Both the position numbers and the translations under genes were made by a program. The notes beneath the pieces were generated by a model. The model searched no databases, was not told the DNA's origin, and worked only from the letters and a program-made list of their open reading frames with translations. Below, in pieces: positions 1-8,507 of a stretch of DNA of 64,000 nt; positions within the stretch are counted from its first letter, which is position 1, and each line of letters opens with the position of its first letter. The DNA comes from Blastopirellula sediminis (lineage in GTDB: Bacteria > Planctomycetota > Planctomycetia > Pirellulales > Pirellulaceae): assembly GCF_020966755.1 (NCBI RefSeq), contig NZ_JAJKFT010000010.1:4000481-4064480 (forward strand). Direction: 5' to 3'.

Positions 1-324
1 TTCGATCGGTCGCGTGTAGTGGACGACGTGATCGAACTGCACGTACTTCTGCGTGGTCCAGTAGACCGGCCGCATCAGCACGCTGGCCGCCATCTCGACC
101 CCCGGTTCGAAGACCGAGTTGATCTGGCCGTTCACGCGCTCGGCGGTCGTCTGCTCTTCCGGAACGTCAGCGTAGGAGAGTTCCGGTGCCGAGTCGGGGA
201 TCTTCTCCGCGATCTTCTCTTCGGCGGCCGGCTTTTTTGGTTGGTCTTGAGCGAAGCTAGCGATCGTCGAGAAAGCGATTGCAGCGCAAGCGATTACGCA
301 CAGGGAGAGTGGCGCGCGAAACAT
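1..324 (-). CDS. Exported protein of unknown function, N-terminus only
   Basis: The reading frame runs off the left edge; 108 codons are visible from an ATG at 322-324 on the minus strand. Residues 1-25 form a signal peptide (MFRAPLSLCVIACAAIAF, then an ASFAQ-like cleavage region), followed by a Lys/Glu/Pro-rich linker. A segment reading INSVFEPGVEMAASVLMRP is followed by aromatic residues. A signal peptide, charged linker and 'FEP' segment also occur at the start of some planctomycete sodium:alanine symporters, but no membrane domain is visible here, so that is only a possibility. It is divergent from sufR, with 210 bp between the two start codons. Confidence 0.6.
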   Translation of the reverse strand, partial: MFRAPLSLCVIACAAIAFSTIASFAQDQPKKPAAEEKIAEKIPDSAPELSYADVPEEQTTAERVNGQINSVFEPGVEMAASVLMRPVYWTTQKYVQFDHVVHYTRPIE

Positions 325-473
325 GCCCGAAGAGTCCTTCGTGATTGGCGGCGAATTGGCCGTTAGTGATAGGGGGATTCAGCGCATGAGGGGTGTGGGC
401 GTCGTGGTTCTACCATTTTAACTAATTGTCTGTCAACCGGTTACGTCGTTGGGTGGGGCTCCCCGCGAATTTT

Positions 474-487
474 CAAACATATGGTTG
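474..487. promoter_or_regulatory. Candidate SufR operator palindrome
   Basis: The sequence CAAA-CATATG-GTTG is an almost perfect inverted repeat, one base away from the CAAC-N6-GTTG pattern described for cyanobacterial SufR. It overlaps the -35 hexamer of the candidate sufR promoter, as expected for autorepression. The match is seen directly; binding is inferred. Confidence 0.5.
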
Positions 488-512
488 TCAAAAATGCGAT
501 AATCAATAAGAT
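485..512 (+). promoter_or_regulatory. Candidate sigma70-type promoter of sufR
   Basis: TTGTCA (485-490) and TAAGAT (507-512) are separated by 16 bp and lie 23 bp before the preferred sufR start. The -35 hexamer overlaps the palindrome at 474-487. If this promoter is right, the upstream ATG at 481 cannot be the start codon. Confidence 0.4.
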
Positions 513-534
513 AGCCTACAGAGGAATCAAGTTA

Positions 535-1221
535 ATGACAGATCAAGAGTACACCCCGACGCACTCCGAGCAGGGAAAACACCCTGCCAGCGATCCGTAT
601 TGGACGCAGGAAGTCGTTCCGTCGGACATCGTCCTCTTGGATCTGCTTCGTCAGGCCCCCCATATGACGATCGCGGAGTTGGCCAGCGAGCTGGAAGTGA
701 CCGCGACCGCCGTGCGTCAACGCCTAAATCGTTTGATGGCACAGGGTTATATTGAGCGTTTTGCCGAAAAGTCCGGTCGCGGCCGGCCGATCCACCACTA
801 CCGTTTGACCGAAAAGGGAAAGCGTAAGGGGGGCGGCAATTTCGCCGATCTGGCAGTTGCTCTTTGGCAGGAAGTTCGGTCCATCAAGGATCCGGACGTT
901 CGCCGCGGGCTGTTGCAGCGGATTTCGGAACGCCTGGTCGCCCAATATGCGGAAGAGCTGGAAGGGGTCGAGCTGGAAGAAAAGCTGCAAAAGATCGCCG
1001 CGATCTTCGGCGAGCGGCGCATCCCCATACAAGTAGAAACGCACGAGGGAGAACTCCCCGTGCTGAACGTCCTGGCCTGTCCCTACCCCGGTTTGGCCGA
1101 AATCGATCAGTCCGTCTGTGCGATGGAGAGGATCATGTTCGGTGAGCTCTTGGGCAACGACGTCCGGCTGGGTGAATGTCGTCTGAACGGCGACCCATGT
1201 TGCAAATTTGAGTTGTCGTAA
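535..1221 (+). CDS. sufR: SufR-like Fe-S-responsive winged-helix repressor
   Basis: This 228-residue protein is predicted to repress the Fe-S assembly operon that follows. An N-terminal winged helix (about residues 35-100) contains an ArsR/MarR-like segment, ATAVRQRLNRLMAQGYI, and a wing with GRGRPIHHYRLT. The C-terminal third holds a cysteine cluster (Cys182, 195, 215, 222 and 223) placed as in SufR proteins that bind a [4Fe-4S] cluster. I chose the ATG at 535 because GAGGAA lies just upstream and the ATG at 481 falls inside a candidate operator and promoter. Its place as first gene before nuoB and suf genes supports the role. Family assignment is confident; the cluster ligands are inferred. 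Confidence 0.85.
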   Translation: MTDQEYTPTHSEQGKHPASDPYWTQEVVPSDIVLLDLLRQAPHMTIAELASELEVTATAVRQRLNRLMAQGYIERFAEKSGRGRPIHHYRLTEKGKRKGGGNFADLAVALWQEVRSIKDPDVRRGLLQRISERLVAQYAEELEGVELEEKLQKIAAIFGERRIPIQVETHEGELPVLNVLACPYPGLAEIDQSVCAMERIMFGELLGNDVRLGECRLNGDPCCKFELS

Positions 1222-1333
1222 GCGTGGCCCGGAACTGCAGTTAAGCCCTGACGATTATGGGCGGTACGGTGTAGGATGTTGGGCGTGTCCGCTAGCTGCG
1301 GATAAAGCCTGATCCTGCAGACGGAGCGTGGTG

Positions 1334-1933
1334 ATGACAAAGCCTTGGATTGAAGGTCGCTTTGAAGAAAACGTCGTCTTTACGACGCTGGAGCAAGCGA
1401 TCAACTGGGCGCAGCAATCGAGCATTTGGCCGATGACGTTCGGCCTGGCTTGTTGTGCGATTGAGATGATGGCGGCCGGCGCCAGTCGTTACGACATGGA
1501 TCGGTTTGGCGCCGGGGCGTTTCGTGCGACCCCGCGACAAGCGGACCTGATGATCGTCGCCGGAACCGTGACTTACAAAATGGCGAGTCGCGTCCGTCGC
1601 CTTTACAACATGATGCCGGATCCGAAGTACGTCATCGCGATGGGCGCTTGCACCGTCGGCGGCGGACCTTACTTCAAGTACGGCTACCACGTCGTCAAAG
1701 GCGTGGACCTGGTCGTTCCGGTCGACGTGTACGTGCCGGGCTGTCCGCCGCGGCCCGAAGCGCTGCTCGAAGGGCTGATGCGGATCCAGGACAAGATCAA
1801 AGGAAAACGAATCAACAAGCGAAACGGCGTACGCGTCGAAGACGAGTTGCCGATTCCGCACCACAGCGGATGGGTCGACGCCCCGGGCGCCGAAACTCCC
1901 CTGACCGATCACCAGAAGATTACGAAAGCCTAA
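1334..1933 (+). CDS. nuoB: NADH-quinone oxidoreductase subunit B (NuoB/PSST family), standing alone
   Basis: The 199-residue product matches the complex I subunit that carries the terminal [4Fe-4S] cluster N2. Adjacent cysteines C40-C41 in [11 protein letters not shown], the cysteine in [12 protein letters not shown] and that in [11 protein letters not shown] supply the usual four ligands. The quinone-site segment around [22 protein letters not shown] is intact. GTG codons at 1328 and 1331 precede the ATG at 1334; the ATG is preferred because GGAG ends 7 bp before it. No other nuo gene is present; the gene lies between sufR (112 bp) and sufC (79 bp), suggesting co-regulation with Fe-S assembly. 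Extra nuoB copies are known in bacteria, so it may be a second copy. Confidence 0.92.
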   Translation: MTKPWIEGRFEENVVFTTLEQAINWAQQSSIWPMTFGLACCAIEMMAAGASRYDMDRFGAGAFRATPRQADLMIVAGTVTYKMASRVRRLYNMMPDPKYVIAMGACTVGGGPYFKYGYHVVKGVDLVVPVDVYVPGCPPRPEALLEGLMRIQDKIKGKRINKRNGVRVEDELPIPHHSGWVDAPGAETPLTDHQKITKA

Positions 1934-2012
1934 CCGCAAAGGTTGGCGGAAAAGAAGTTTCGCTGCTTCGCCACCCCCGGTAGAAGCGTTATTGGGATTG
2001 ATTGAGACGAGC

Positions 2013-2834
2013 ATGACCGACGTTTTAAAGATTGAAAACCTGCATGTCGCCGTGGAAGGCAAGCCGATTCTCACCGGCGTCAACCTCACGATTCGTCGTG
2101 GAGAGACGCACGCTCTGATGGGACCGAACGGGTCCGGCAAGAGCACCCTCGGCTACGCGATCATGGGACACCCCAAGTACGAAGTGACCGAAGGCGCGAT
2201 CTGGCTCAACGACGAGAACGTGCTCGAAATGGAAGCGGACGAACGGGCCCGCGCCGGGCTGTTCATGGCCTTCCAACGCCCGATGTCGATCCCCGGCGTC
2301 AAGCTGGCCGACTTCCTCCGTCATGCGACCACCAACGTTCGCAATCCCGAACGTAAAGAAGGCGAAGAGCTGATTCCGATGCGGGAATTCCGCCAGGAAA
2401 TGAAGACCAAGATGCAGCAGTTGCACATGGATCTCGACTTCGCTCGCCGCTACGTCAACGACGGTTTTTCCGGCGGCGAAATGAAGCGGGCCGAGATTCT
2501 GCAGCTCGCGATGCTGCAGCCGAAGTTCGCCATCCTGGACGAAACCGACAGCGGTCTGGACGCCGACGCCGTCCGCCTGGCCAGCCAGAGCATCGCCGAA
2601 ATCGGCGGCGCCGAAATGGGCCTGTTGATCATCACCCACCATGACAAGCTGCTGGAACACAATCCGCCGGACTTCGCCCACGTGATGCTGGGCGGACGCA
2701 TCGTCGAAACCGGCGGCGTTGAGCTGGCGAAGGAACTCCACTCCCACGGTTACGATCGGATTCGCAATGCGTATCCGGACGCCGCCGCGATGGAACAAAC
2801 GATGAATGAAGAAGAAACGCAAGTCGCCGGCTAA
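2013..2834 (+). CDS. sufC: SufC, Fe-S assembly ATPase
   Basis: SufC is the ABC-type ATPase that forms the SufBCD scaffold complex in the cytoplasm. All motifs are present in the 273 residues: Walker A GPNGSGKST (37-45), signature FSGGEMKRAEIL (about 151-162), Walker B FAILDETDSGLD (about 171-182) and the switch histidine in LIITHHDKLL. No membrane segments are seen. The ATG at 2013 aligns with usual SufC starts; a TTG 21 bp upstream is less likely. The order sufC-sufB-sufD differs from E. coli sufBCD. Confidence 0.95.
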   Translation: MTDVLKIENLHVAVEGKPILTGVNLTIRRGETHALMGPNGSGKSTLGYAIMGHPKYEVTEGAIWLNDENVLEMEADERARAGLFMAFQRPMSIPGVKLADFLRHATTNVRNPERKEGEELIPMREFRQEMKTKMQQLHMDLDFARRYVNDGFSGGEMKRAEILQLAMLQPKFAILDETDSGLDADAVRLASQSIAEIGGAEMGLLIITHHDKLLEHNPPDFAHVMLGGRIVETGGVELAKELHSHGYDRIRNAYPDAAAMEQTMNEEETQVAG

Positions 2835-2896
2835 CGAGGCCGTCTTCGTTTCCCCCTAGGCATTTGCGACTTCCAGAAAAGAAATAGAGCAAGCTA

Positions 2897-4312
2897 ATGG
2901 CGACTGATATTACGTCTGACGCGATTGAATCTCCGGTCGGCGAGATCAACAAGTACGACTTCCGCACCGAAACCGCCGGCGTCTTCAAGGCCCGCAAAGG
3001 TATCGACGCCGAAGTGGTCAATCAGATCTCGGACATCAAGAACGAGCCTGATTGGATGCGAAAGTTCCGCTTGGATTCGCTGGAGATCTTCAATTCGAAG
3101 CCGATGCCCAAATGGGGCGGCGACATCAATATCAACTTCCAGGACATCTACTACTACCTGAAGCCGACCGATCACCAGGGTCGCACTTGGGATGACGTTC
3201 CGGAAGAAATCAAAGACACGTTCGAGCGTCTCGGCATTCCGGAAGCGGAACGGAAGTTCCTGGCCGGCGTCAAGGCGCAGTTCGAGAGCGAAGTGGTTTA
3301 CGGTTCGCTGCAGGAAGACCTCGCCAAAAAGGGCGTGCTCTTCACCGACACCGACACCGCCGTTCGCGAACATCCTGAACTCCTTCGCGAATACTTCGGC
3401 AAGATCATCCCGCCGGACGACAACAAGTTCGCCGCTCTCAACTCGGCCGTCTGGTCGGGCGGTTCGTTCATCTACATTCCAAAAGGAGTGAAGATCGACT
3501 TCCCGCTGCAGGCCTACTTCCGCATCAACGCCGAAAGCATGGGCCAGTTTGAGCGGACGTTGATCATCGTCGACGAAGGCGCCCAGGTTCACTACGTCGA
3601 AGGGTGCACCGCCCCGATGTACTCGACCGAAAGCCTCCACTCGGCCGTGGTCGAAGTGATCTGCAAGAAGGGTTCGCGTTGTCGTTATTCGACGATCCAG
3701 AACTGGGCCAACAACATCTACAACCTGGTGACCAAGCGAGCTCTCGCTTATCAGGACGCGACCATGGAATGGGTCGACGGCAACCTGGGAAGTCACCTGA
3801 CGATGAAGTACCCGGCCGTCTACATGATGGAGCCGGGGGCTCGCGGCGAGATCCTGTCGATCGCGTTCGCCGGCAAGGGCCAGCACCAAGACACCGGCGC
3901 CAAGCTGGTTCACTGCGCACCGAACACCACCGGACAGATCGTCTCGAAGTCGATCTCGAAGGATGGGGGCCGCGGCAGCTATCGCGGTCTGGTGAAGGTC
4001 GAAGAAGGCGCCAAGAACTCGAAGTGCAGCGTCGTCTGCGACGCGCTGATCCTCGATCCCGAAAGCCGCACCGACACCTATCCCTACATCGAGATCGCCG
4101 AACCGGACGTCTCGATCGGCCACGAAGCGAGCGTTTCCCGCATCGGCGAAGAGCAGCTCTTCTACCTGATGAGCCGCGGTCTGACCGAATCGGAAGCGAG
4201 CACCATGATCGTCAATGGTTTCATCGAACCGCTCGTCAAAGAGCTGCCGATGGAATACGCCGTCGAACTGAACCGCCTGATCGAATTGCAGATGGAAGGT
4301 TCGGTCGGCTAG
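2897..4312 (+). CDS. sufB: SufB, Fe-S scaffold subunit
   Basis: The 471-residue product is the scaffold on which the nascent cluster forms. The C-terminal half is the right-handed beta-helix region of the family, with a cysteine in [10 protein letters not shown] at the position of E. coli SufB Cys405 and a His-Glu pair in [22 protein letters not shown] at the positions of His433/Glu434. Length is close to E. coli SufB (495). It lies 62 bp after sufC, and a strong hairpin follows it before sufD. No clear Shine-Dalgarno sequence precedes the ATG. Confidence 0.95.
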   Translation: MATDITSDAIESPVGEINKYDFRTETAGVFKARKGIDAEVVNQISDIKNEPDWMRKFRLDSLEIFNSKPMPKWGGDININFQDIYYYLKPTDHQGRTWDDVPEEIKDTFERLGIPEAERKFLAGVKAQFESEVVYGSLQEDLAKKGVLFTDTDTAVREHPELLREYFGKIIPPDDNKFAALNSAVWSGGSFIYIPKGVKIDFPLQAYFRINAESMGQFERTLIIVDEGAQVHYVEGCTAPMYSTESLHSAVVEVICKKGSRCRYSTIQNWANNIYNLVTKRALAYQDATMEWVDGNLGSHLTMKYPAVYMMEPGARGEILSIAFAGKGQHQDTGAKLVHCAPNTTGQIVSKSISKDGGRGSYRGLVKVEEGAKNSKCSVVCDALILDPESRTDTYPYIEIAEPDVSIGHEASVSRIGEEQLFYLMSRGLTESEASTMIVNGFIEPLVKELPMEYAVELNRLIELQMEGSVG

Positions 4313-4341
4313 TCCGCATCGATCTTTGCAAATAATCGCAG

Positions 4342-4375
4342 TTCGGCCGGGTCCGCTGCCCTGGGTCCGGCCGAA
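4342..4375 (+). terminator. Hairpin between sufB and sufD
   Basis: TTCGGCCGG (4342-4350) pairs perfectly with CCGGCCGAA (4367-4375) over a 16-nt loop, followed by ACTGTTTTCT. The T-run is short, so it may be a partial terminator or an mRNA-stabilising structure that lets SufC and SufB be made in excess of the downstream products. Confidence 0.5.
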
Positions 4376-4411
4376 ACTGTTTTCTAACTGAGACATTACC
4401 GCAATAGAGTT

Positions 4412-5737
4412 ATGACGATGGGCGTCACTGCCGTGACTGATTCCGCCAAGTTTAGCGCCGCCGCGCTGGACGAATTGATCGCCAAACGACAAGAGCCGGA
4501 GTGGTTGGTCGATCTCCGCCGCGCCGCCTTTGAAACCTTCTGCGAAAAAGCGTTGCCGTCGCGGAAAGAAGAAGAATGGATGCGGACCGATATCCGCACG
4601 TTCCATCTCGACAACTTCGAGCCGCCGGCCGAACTGACCGAAGTTCCGGCCAATCTGCCGGAAGGTCTGCTGACCGAAGGGGTCGATCTTGGCGGTCGCA
4701 TCGTTTCGTACAACAGCCGCACGATCGTCTCGGAATTGAGCGACGAGCTGAAAGCGCAAGGAGTCGTCTTCGGCAGCTTCGCCGAAGTCTTGGCCTCACA
4801 TGGCGAAGTGATCCGCGAACATTTCGCAAACGCGGTTGATCCTCATTTCGACAAGTTCTCGGCCTTGCACGCCGCCTTCTTCACGACCGGGCAAGTCCTG
4901 TACGTGCCGCGCGGCGTGGTGGTGAAGAAGCCGCTGCACGCGTTGTCGCTGCTGGGCGCCGGCGGCGTCGATCTGGGACACACGCTGGTGATCCTGGAAG
5001 AAGGCGCCGAAGCGACCATGCTGAACGAGACGGCCAGCGTTGATCACAACGCCCCTGGCCTCCACTGCGGCGCCATCGAGCTGTTCGTCCATCCGCGGGC
5101 TCGCCTCCGCTACGTAAACCTGCAGAACTGGGGAAGCGGCGTCTGGCACTTCGCTCACCAAAAGGGCTGCGTCGATCGCGACGCCCACATCCAGTGGACG
5201 ATTGGCGCCCTCGGCAGCAAGCTCTCGAAGGTCAATCAGCACGTCGGCCTGGTCGGCGAAGGCGCCGAGTGCGAAGTGAACGGCGTGATGTTCACCGAAG
5301 GTCGTCAGCACCTCTCGTATCACACGCTGCAGCATCACGAAGCTCCCCACTGCCGCAGCAACTTCCTGTACAAGGCGGCCCTGCAAGATCGCTCCCGCAC
5401 CGTTTGGCGCGGGATGATCAAAGTCGACGAAGGCGCTCAGAAGACCGACGGTTATCAGCGCAACGATAACCTGCTGCTGACCGAACATTGCCGCGCCGAC
5501 TCGATCCCTGGTTTGGAAATCGAAGCGGACGACGTTCGCTGCACGCACGGCGCCACGACTGGTCGCGTTGACGAAGAGCAGATCTTCTACGCCCAGTGCC
5601 GCGGCTTCACGCGGAACGAAGCGATTCGCGCCATCGTGATCGGCTTCTTCCAGCAGGTCTTCGATCGCATTCCGGTCGAAAGCGTGCGAGAAGCGCTCGG
5701 CAAAGCGATCGCGGTCCGCGTTCGCGAATACGAATAA
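4412..5737 (+). CDS. sufD: SufD, SufBCD complex subunit
   Basis: This 441-residue SufB paralogue partners SufB in the SufBC2D complex. The C-terminal CTHGATTGRVDEEQIFYAQCRGF segment carries the histidine matching E. coli SufD His360, and the preceding beta-helix has the HCGAIELFVHPRARLRYVNLQNWG pattern typical of the family. The N-terminus contains the RKEEEWMRTDI segment found in SufD. Either ATG, at 4412 or 4418, could be used. It is followed 19 bp later by the ferredoxin gene. Confidence 0.92.
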   Translation: MTMGVTAVTDSAKFSAAALDELIAKRQEPEWLVDLRRAAFETFCEKALPSRKEEEWMRTDIRTFHLDNFEPPAELTEVPANLPEGLLTEGVDLGGRIVSYNSRTIVSELSDELKAQGVVFGSFAEVLASHGEVIREHFANAVDPHFDKFSALHAAFFTTGQVLYVPRGVVVKKPLHALSLLGAGGVDLGHTLVILEEGAEATMLNETASVDHNAPGLHCGAIELFVHPRARLRYVNLQNWGSGVWHFAHQKGCVDRDAHIQWTIGALGSKLSKVNQHVGLVGEGAECEVNGVMFTEGRQHLSYHTLQHHEAPHCRSNFLYKAALQDRSRTVWRGMIKVDEGAQKTDGYQRNDNLLLTEHCRADSIPGLEIEADDVRCTHGATTGRVDEEQIFYAQCRGFTRNEAIRAIVIGFFQQVFDRIPVESVREALGKAIAVRVREYE

Positions 5738-5756
5738 AGAAAGGCGCGGAACCAAG

Positions 5757-6071
5757 ATGGCCGATTTTGTCCGCGTCGCATCGGTTGATGCGATTCCTGA
5801 CCCTGGCAAACAGATCTTCGAGGTTGAAGGTCAGGTCGTCGTCGTGTTTCATGTCGAAGGGCAATTCTCTTGCCTCGACGACGTCTGCACGCATGATGAT
5901 GGTCCGCTGGGCGAAGGACGTTTAGAAGGTTGTACGATCGCCTGCCCGCGGCATGGCGCCAAGTTTGACATTCGGACCGGGGCCGCCCTGTCGATGCCGG
6001 CGACCCGTCCTACCGTTTGCCATGAAGTGAAAGTCGAAGACGGCGCCGTTTGGGTTCGGCTTCGCAGTTAA
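5757..6071 (+). CDS. Rieske-type [2Fe-2S] ferredoxin
   Basis: This 104-residue soluble protein has both cluster-binding boxes of the Rieske family: Cys-Thr-His at DDVCTHDDGPL and Cys-Pro-Arg-His at IACPRHGAKFD. It resembles the small ferredoxins of the NirD/dioxygenase class more than the membrane-bound cytochrome bc1 subunit, as no signal or membrane anchor is present. Small Rieske ferredoxins are often found in SUF loci of bacteria without IscA-type partners. An electron-transfer role in cluster assembly is inferred. Confidence 0.9.
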   Translation: MADFVRVASVDAIPDPGKQIFEVEGQVVVVFHVEGQFSCLDDVCTHDDGPLGEGRLEGCTIACPRHGAKFDIRTGAALSMPATRPTVCHEVKVEDGAVWVRLRS

Positions 6072-6087
6072 CGAGGGAGAACGAAGC

Positions 6088-6408
6088 ATGGCGATTAGCG
6101 AAGATTCCGTTCGCGAAGAAATCCGCAAAGTGATCGACCCCGAGTTGTTCGTCAACATCGTCGATCTCGGTCTGGTCTATGTGATCGACGTCCAGCCGGC
6201 CGACGAACCGGACCAGTCGAACGTCTTCATCGAAATGACGATGACCAGCCCCGCTTGCCCGGCCGGCCCGCAATTGATCGGTCAAACCAAGCAATTCGTC
6301 AGCCAGATGGAAGGGGTCAAAGAGGTCGAAGTGAAGATCGTCATGGAACCGCCGTGGACCCCGGATCGCATGACAGAAGATGCCCGCGATCAGTTGGGGA
6401 TCTTTTAG
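6088..6408 (+). CDS. sufT: SufT-like MIP18/DUF59 Fe-S maturation factor
   Basis: The 106-residue protein is a stand-alone MIP18-family (DUF59) domain. It shows VIDPELFVNIVDLGLVYVIDV near the N-terminus and the conserved cysteine in MTMTSPACPAGPQLI, followed by the usual VKIVMEPPWTPDRMTEDARDQLG ending. SufT proteins help Fe-S maturation, mainly under high demand for cluster enzymes. It begins 16 bp after the ferredoxin and ends the SUF locus. Confidence 0.88.
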   Translation: MAISEDSVREEIRKVIDPELFVNIVDLGLVYVIDVQPADEPDQSNVFIEMTMTSPACPAGPQLIGQTKQFVSQMEGVKEVEVKIVMEPPWTPDRMTEDARDQLGIF

Positions 6409-6480
6409 TCATTGGCGACGCCGTTCGTTTCGTAAACGGTTCGCCGCGATTTCAAGATTAGAAACCCAGAAAGCCCAGCC

Positions 6481-7467
6481 GTGACTCGCGTCTTCGTGTA
6501 CGAGTTCATCACCGCCGGCGGGCTCTATGCGATGCCAGGGGCTCCCGAGCCGAGCGGCTCGCTGCTGGAAGAGGGAACTCTGATGCGGTCGGCGGTGGTC
6601 GACGATTTCTTAAAGGCCGGCGTAAGCGTTTCTCTGTTCCGCGATCATCGACTCCCGGCGTTTGAGCACGTGGGCTGCGATGAGACGGTCATCGACTCCA
6701 GCGAAGCGGAGAAAGCGGCGTTCGCGACCGCCTGCAATGAAGCGAACGCGGTGTTGGTGATCGCGCCGGAGTTTGGCGCGCTGCTCTTGGAACGGGTCCT
6801 GTGGGCCGAAGCGGGACGAGCACGCCTGATCAGCCCCGGTTCCGACTTCACGGCGATCGCCGGCGACAAATGGAACACCTATCGCCGGTGGACTCGCGCC
6901 GGAGTTCCGACGCCGGATACCTGGCTGGAGGGTCGCTTTTCCTCCGCTTCGGTGGACAAATCTCGACGTTTTGTTCGAAAACCTCGGGATGGAGCCGGCT
7001 CTCAGGAAATTGATTTCTACGAATCTCCAGAAAAATTTGGCGGGTCTTCCGAGGCTATTATTCAAACCTTCTGTGAAGGTTTGCATGCGAGCTGCGCGCT
7101 ACTTGGGGACGGAAAACGGATCATTTGCCTCCCTCCGGGGACCCAAAAAATTGATCCGGGCAACGGATTTCAATATCGTGGAGGATGTTGGCCGCTTGCA
7201 GGCGATCTAGCGGAGCGCGCTCAGACGCTCGCTCGACGCGCAGCGACGGCCCTACCGCCTTTTCGGGGTTATATCGGCGTTGATATGATTCTGGGCGCGA
7301 AAGATGGCGATGATTTCGCCATTGAGATTAATCCTCGTCTGACGACCTCGTACTTTGGACTGCGTCATCTCTGCCGCGGCAACTTGTCGGCCGCGATGTT
7401 GGCCTTCGCCTCGGGAGACGCGATTCGACTTGAGTTTTCCGGCGAGGAGTACGAATTAGACCTTTGA
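6481..7467 (+). CDS. mfnD: ATP-grasp ligase, MfnD-like (tyramine-glutamate ligase family)
   Basis: The 328-residue product is an ATP-grasp enzyme. The N-terminus MTRVFVYEFITAGG, the GDKWNTYRRW segment, KPRDGAGSQEI (ATP-binding lysine and glycine loop) and the C-terminal metal motif DDFAIEINPRLTTSYFGLR support the fold. MfnD in methanogens joins glutamate to tyramine during methanofuran synthesis, and ATP-grasp homologues occur in the H4MPT gene sets of methylotrophs. The next two genes also match methanofuran enzymes, which raises confidence. Translation appears to start at GTG 6481. A direct role in planctomycete cofactor synthesis is inferred. Confidence 0.75.
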   Translation: MTRVFVYEFITAGGLYAMPGAPEPSGSLLEEGTLMRSAVVDDFLKAGVSVSLFRDHRLPAFEHVGCDETVIDSSEAEKAAFATACNEANAVLVIAPEFGALLLERVLWAEAGRARLISPGSDFTAIAGDKWNTYRRWTRAGVPTPDTWLEGRFSSASVDKSRRFVRKPRDGAGSQEIDFYESPEKFGGSSEAIIQTFCEGLHASCALLGDGKRIICLPPGTQKIDPGNGFQYRGGCWPLAGDLAERAQTLARRAATALPPFRGYIGVDMILGAKDGDDFAIEINPRLTTSYFGLRHLCRGNLSAAMLAFASGDAIRLEFSGEEYELDL

Positions 7468-7489
7468 CGACGTCTACGGTGAACGACGA

Positions 7490-8500
7490 ATGCCGGTACT
7501 CGCTCTCGACATTGGCGGCGCTAATATCAAACTCGCCAACGCCTCTGGCTACGCCGATTCGATGGAGTTTCCTCTGTGGAAGCGCCGCGACGACTTGCCT
7601 GAGATCCTGAAAGAGATTCGGGAGCACGCTCCGGTCTTTCAGCGGGTCGCGCTGACGATGACCGGCGAGTTGGCCGACTGCTTTGGGACGAAGCAAGAAG
7701 GCGTGCGCTTCATCCTCTCGGCGGTGCAAAGCGTCTTTGACGACAGCGAGATTAAGGTCTATCTGACGACCGGCGAACTGGCGAGCGTCGCCGGCGCCGC
7801 CGAACGTCCGCTCGATGCGGCCGCTTCCAACTGGCATGCGCTAGGACGCTACGCTTGCCGCCACTTCCCGCTCAAAGGGGATGGCGCTGTGGTCGACGTT
7901 GGCTCGACGACGATCGACTTCGTGCCGATTCGCGACGGCAAACTGGTCAACGTCGGTCGTACCGACCCGGAGCGGCTCCTCTCCGGCGAGCTCGTCTATT
8001 CCGGCGTCGAACGGACTCCAATCTGCGCCATGGCCCAGACGGTCAAGCTGCGCGGCGCCGATTGCCCGCTGGCGGCCGAGTTGTTCGCCACGTCGCTCGA
8101 TATCTTCCTGGTGATGGGACAGATCGACGAAGCGACCGAGAATCATGAGACGGCCGACGGTCGCCCCGCGACGCGTGAGTTCGCCAAGTCGCGTCTGGCT
8201 CGCATGGTTTGCGCTGACGCCGAAGAGCTGACCTGGACCGAAGTGAACGAGATGGCCCGCGAGCTCTTTCGCAAGCAGGTGAAGTTCGCCGCCGCACGCT
8301 GGGAACATGCGATGAGCGCGAAGTCCCTCGCTCCGGAACTGGTCGTCATCTCCGGGCACGGCGACTTCCTGGCCGAAGCGATCCTCGACGCGGCCGGCGT
8401 CACGTCGCAGCGGATTTACCTGTCGGACCTGATCAACGATCGGGCGGCTCGCTGCGGCCCGGCGTTCGCCTTGGCGGTCTTCGCCGAAGAGAACTGGTAA
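7490..8500 (+). CDS. mfnF: MfnF-like, H4MPT-linked C1 pathway protein (ASKHA fold)
   Basis: This 336-residue protein belongs to the family long called 'probable H4MPT-linked C1 transfer pathway protein' (hydantoinase/ASKHA-like). The phosphate motifs ALDIGGANIKLA at the start and VVDVGSTTIDFVPI near residue 140 are clear, as is a C-terminal VVISGHGDFLAEA. The methanogen enzyme MfnF couples the tyramine-glutamate part to the furan part of methanofuran. It begins 23 bp after the ATP-grasp gene and 7 bp separate it from the kinase-like gene. The biochemical role is known in methanogens and inferred here. Confidence 0.82.
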   Translation: MPVLALDIGGANIKLANASGYADSMEFPLWKRRDDLPEILKEIREHAPVFQRVALTMTGELADCFGTKQEGVRFILSAVQSVFDDSEIKVYLTTGELASVAGAAERPLDAAASNWHALGRYACRHFPLKGDGAVVDVGSTTIDFVPIRDGKLVNVGRTDPERLLSGELVYSGVERTPICAMAQTVKLRGADCPLAAELFATSLDIFLVMGQIDEATENHETADGRPATREFAKSRLARMVCADAEELTWTEVNEMARELFRKQVKFAAARWEHAMSAKSLAPELVVISGHGDFLAEAILDAAGVTSQRIYLSDLINDRAARCGPAFALAVFAEENW

Positions 8501-8507
8501 CGCCGCT

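Noticed and set aside
434-451. CAAC-N10-GTTG as a second SufR site
   Set aside because: Spacing is 4 bp longer than the reported operator; could be chance.
2894-4759. Long open frame (621 codons) antisense to sufB/sufD
   Set aside because: It mirrors conserved suf genes; its composition is His/Arg/Asp-rich as expected of reverse-strand shadows in GC-rich coding DNA, with no family motif.
7010-7200. Slightly A/T-richer patch inside the MfnD-like gene
   Set aside because: The frame and the ATP-grasp motifs run through it without a break, so transfer is not supported.
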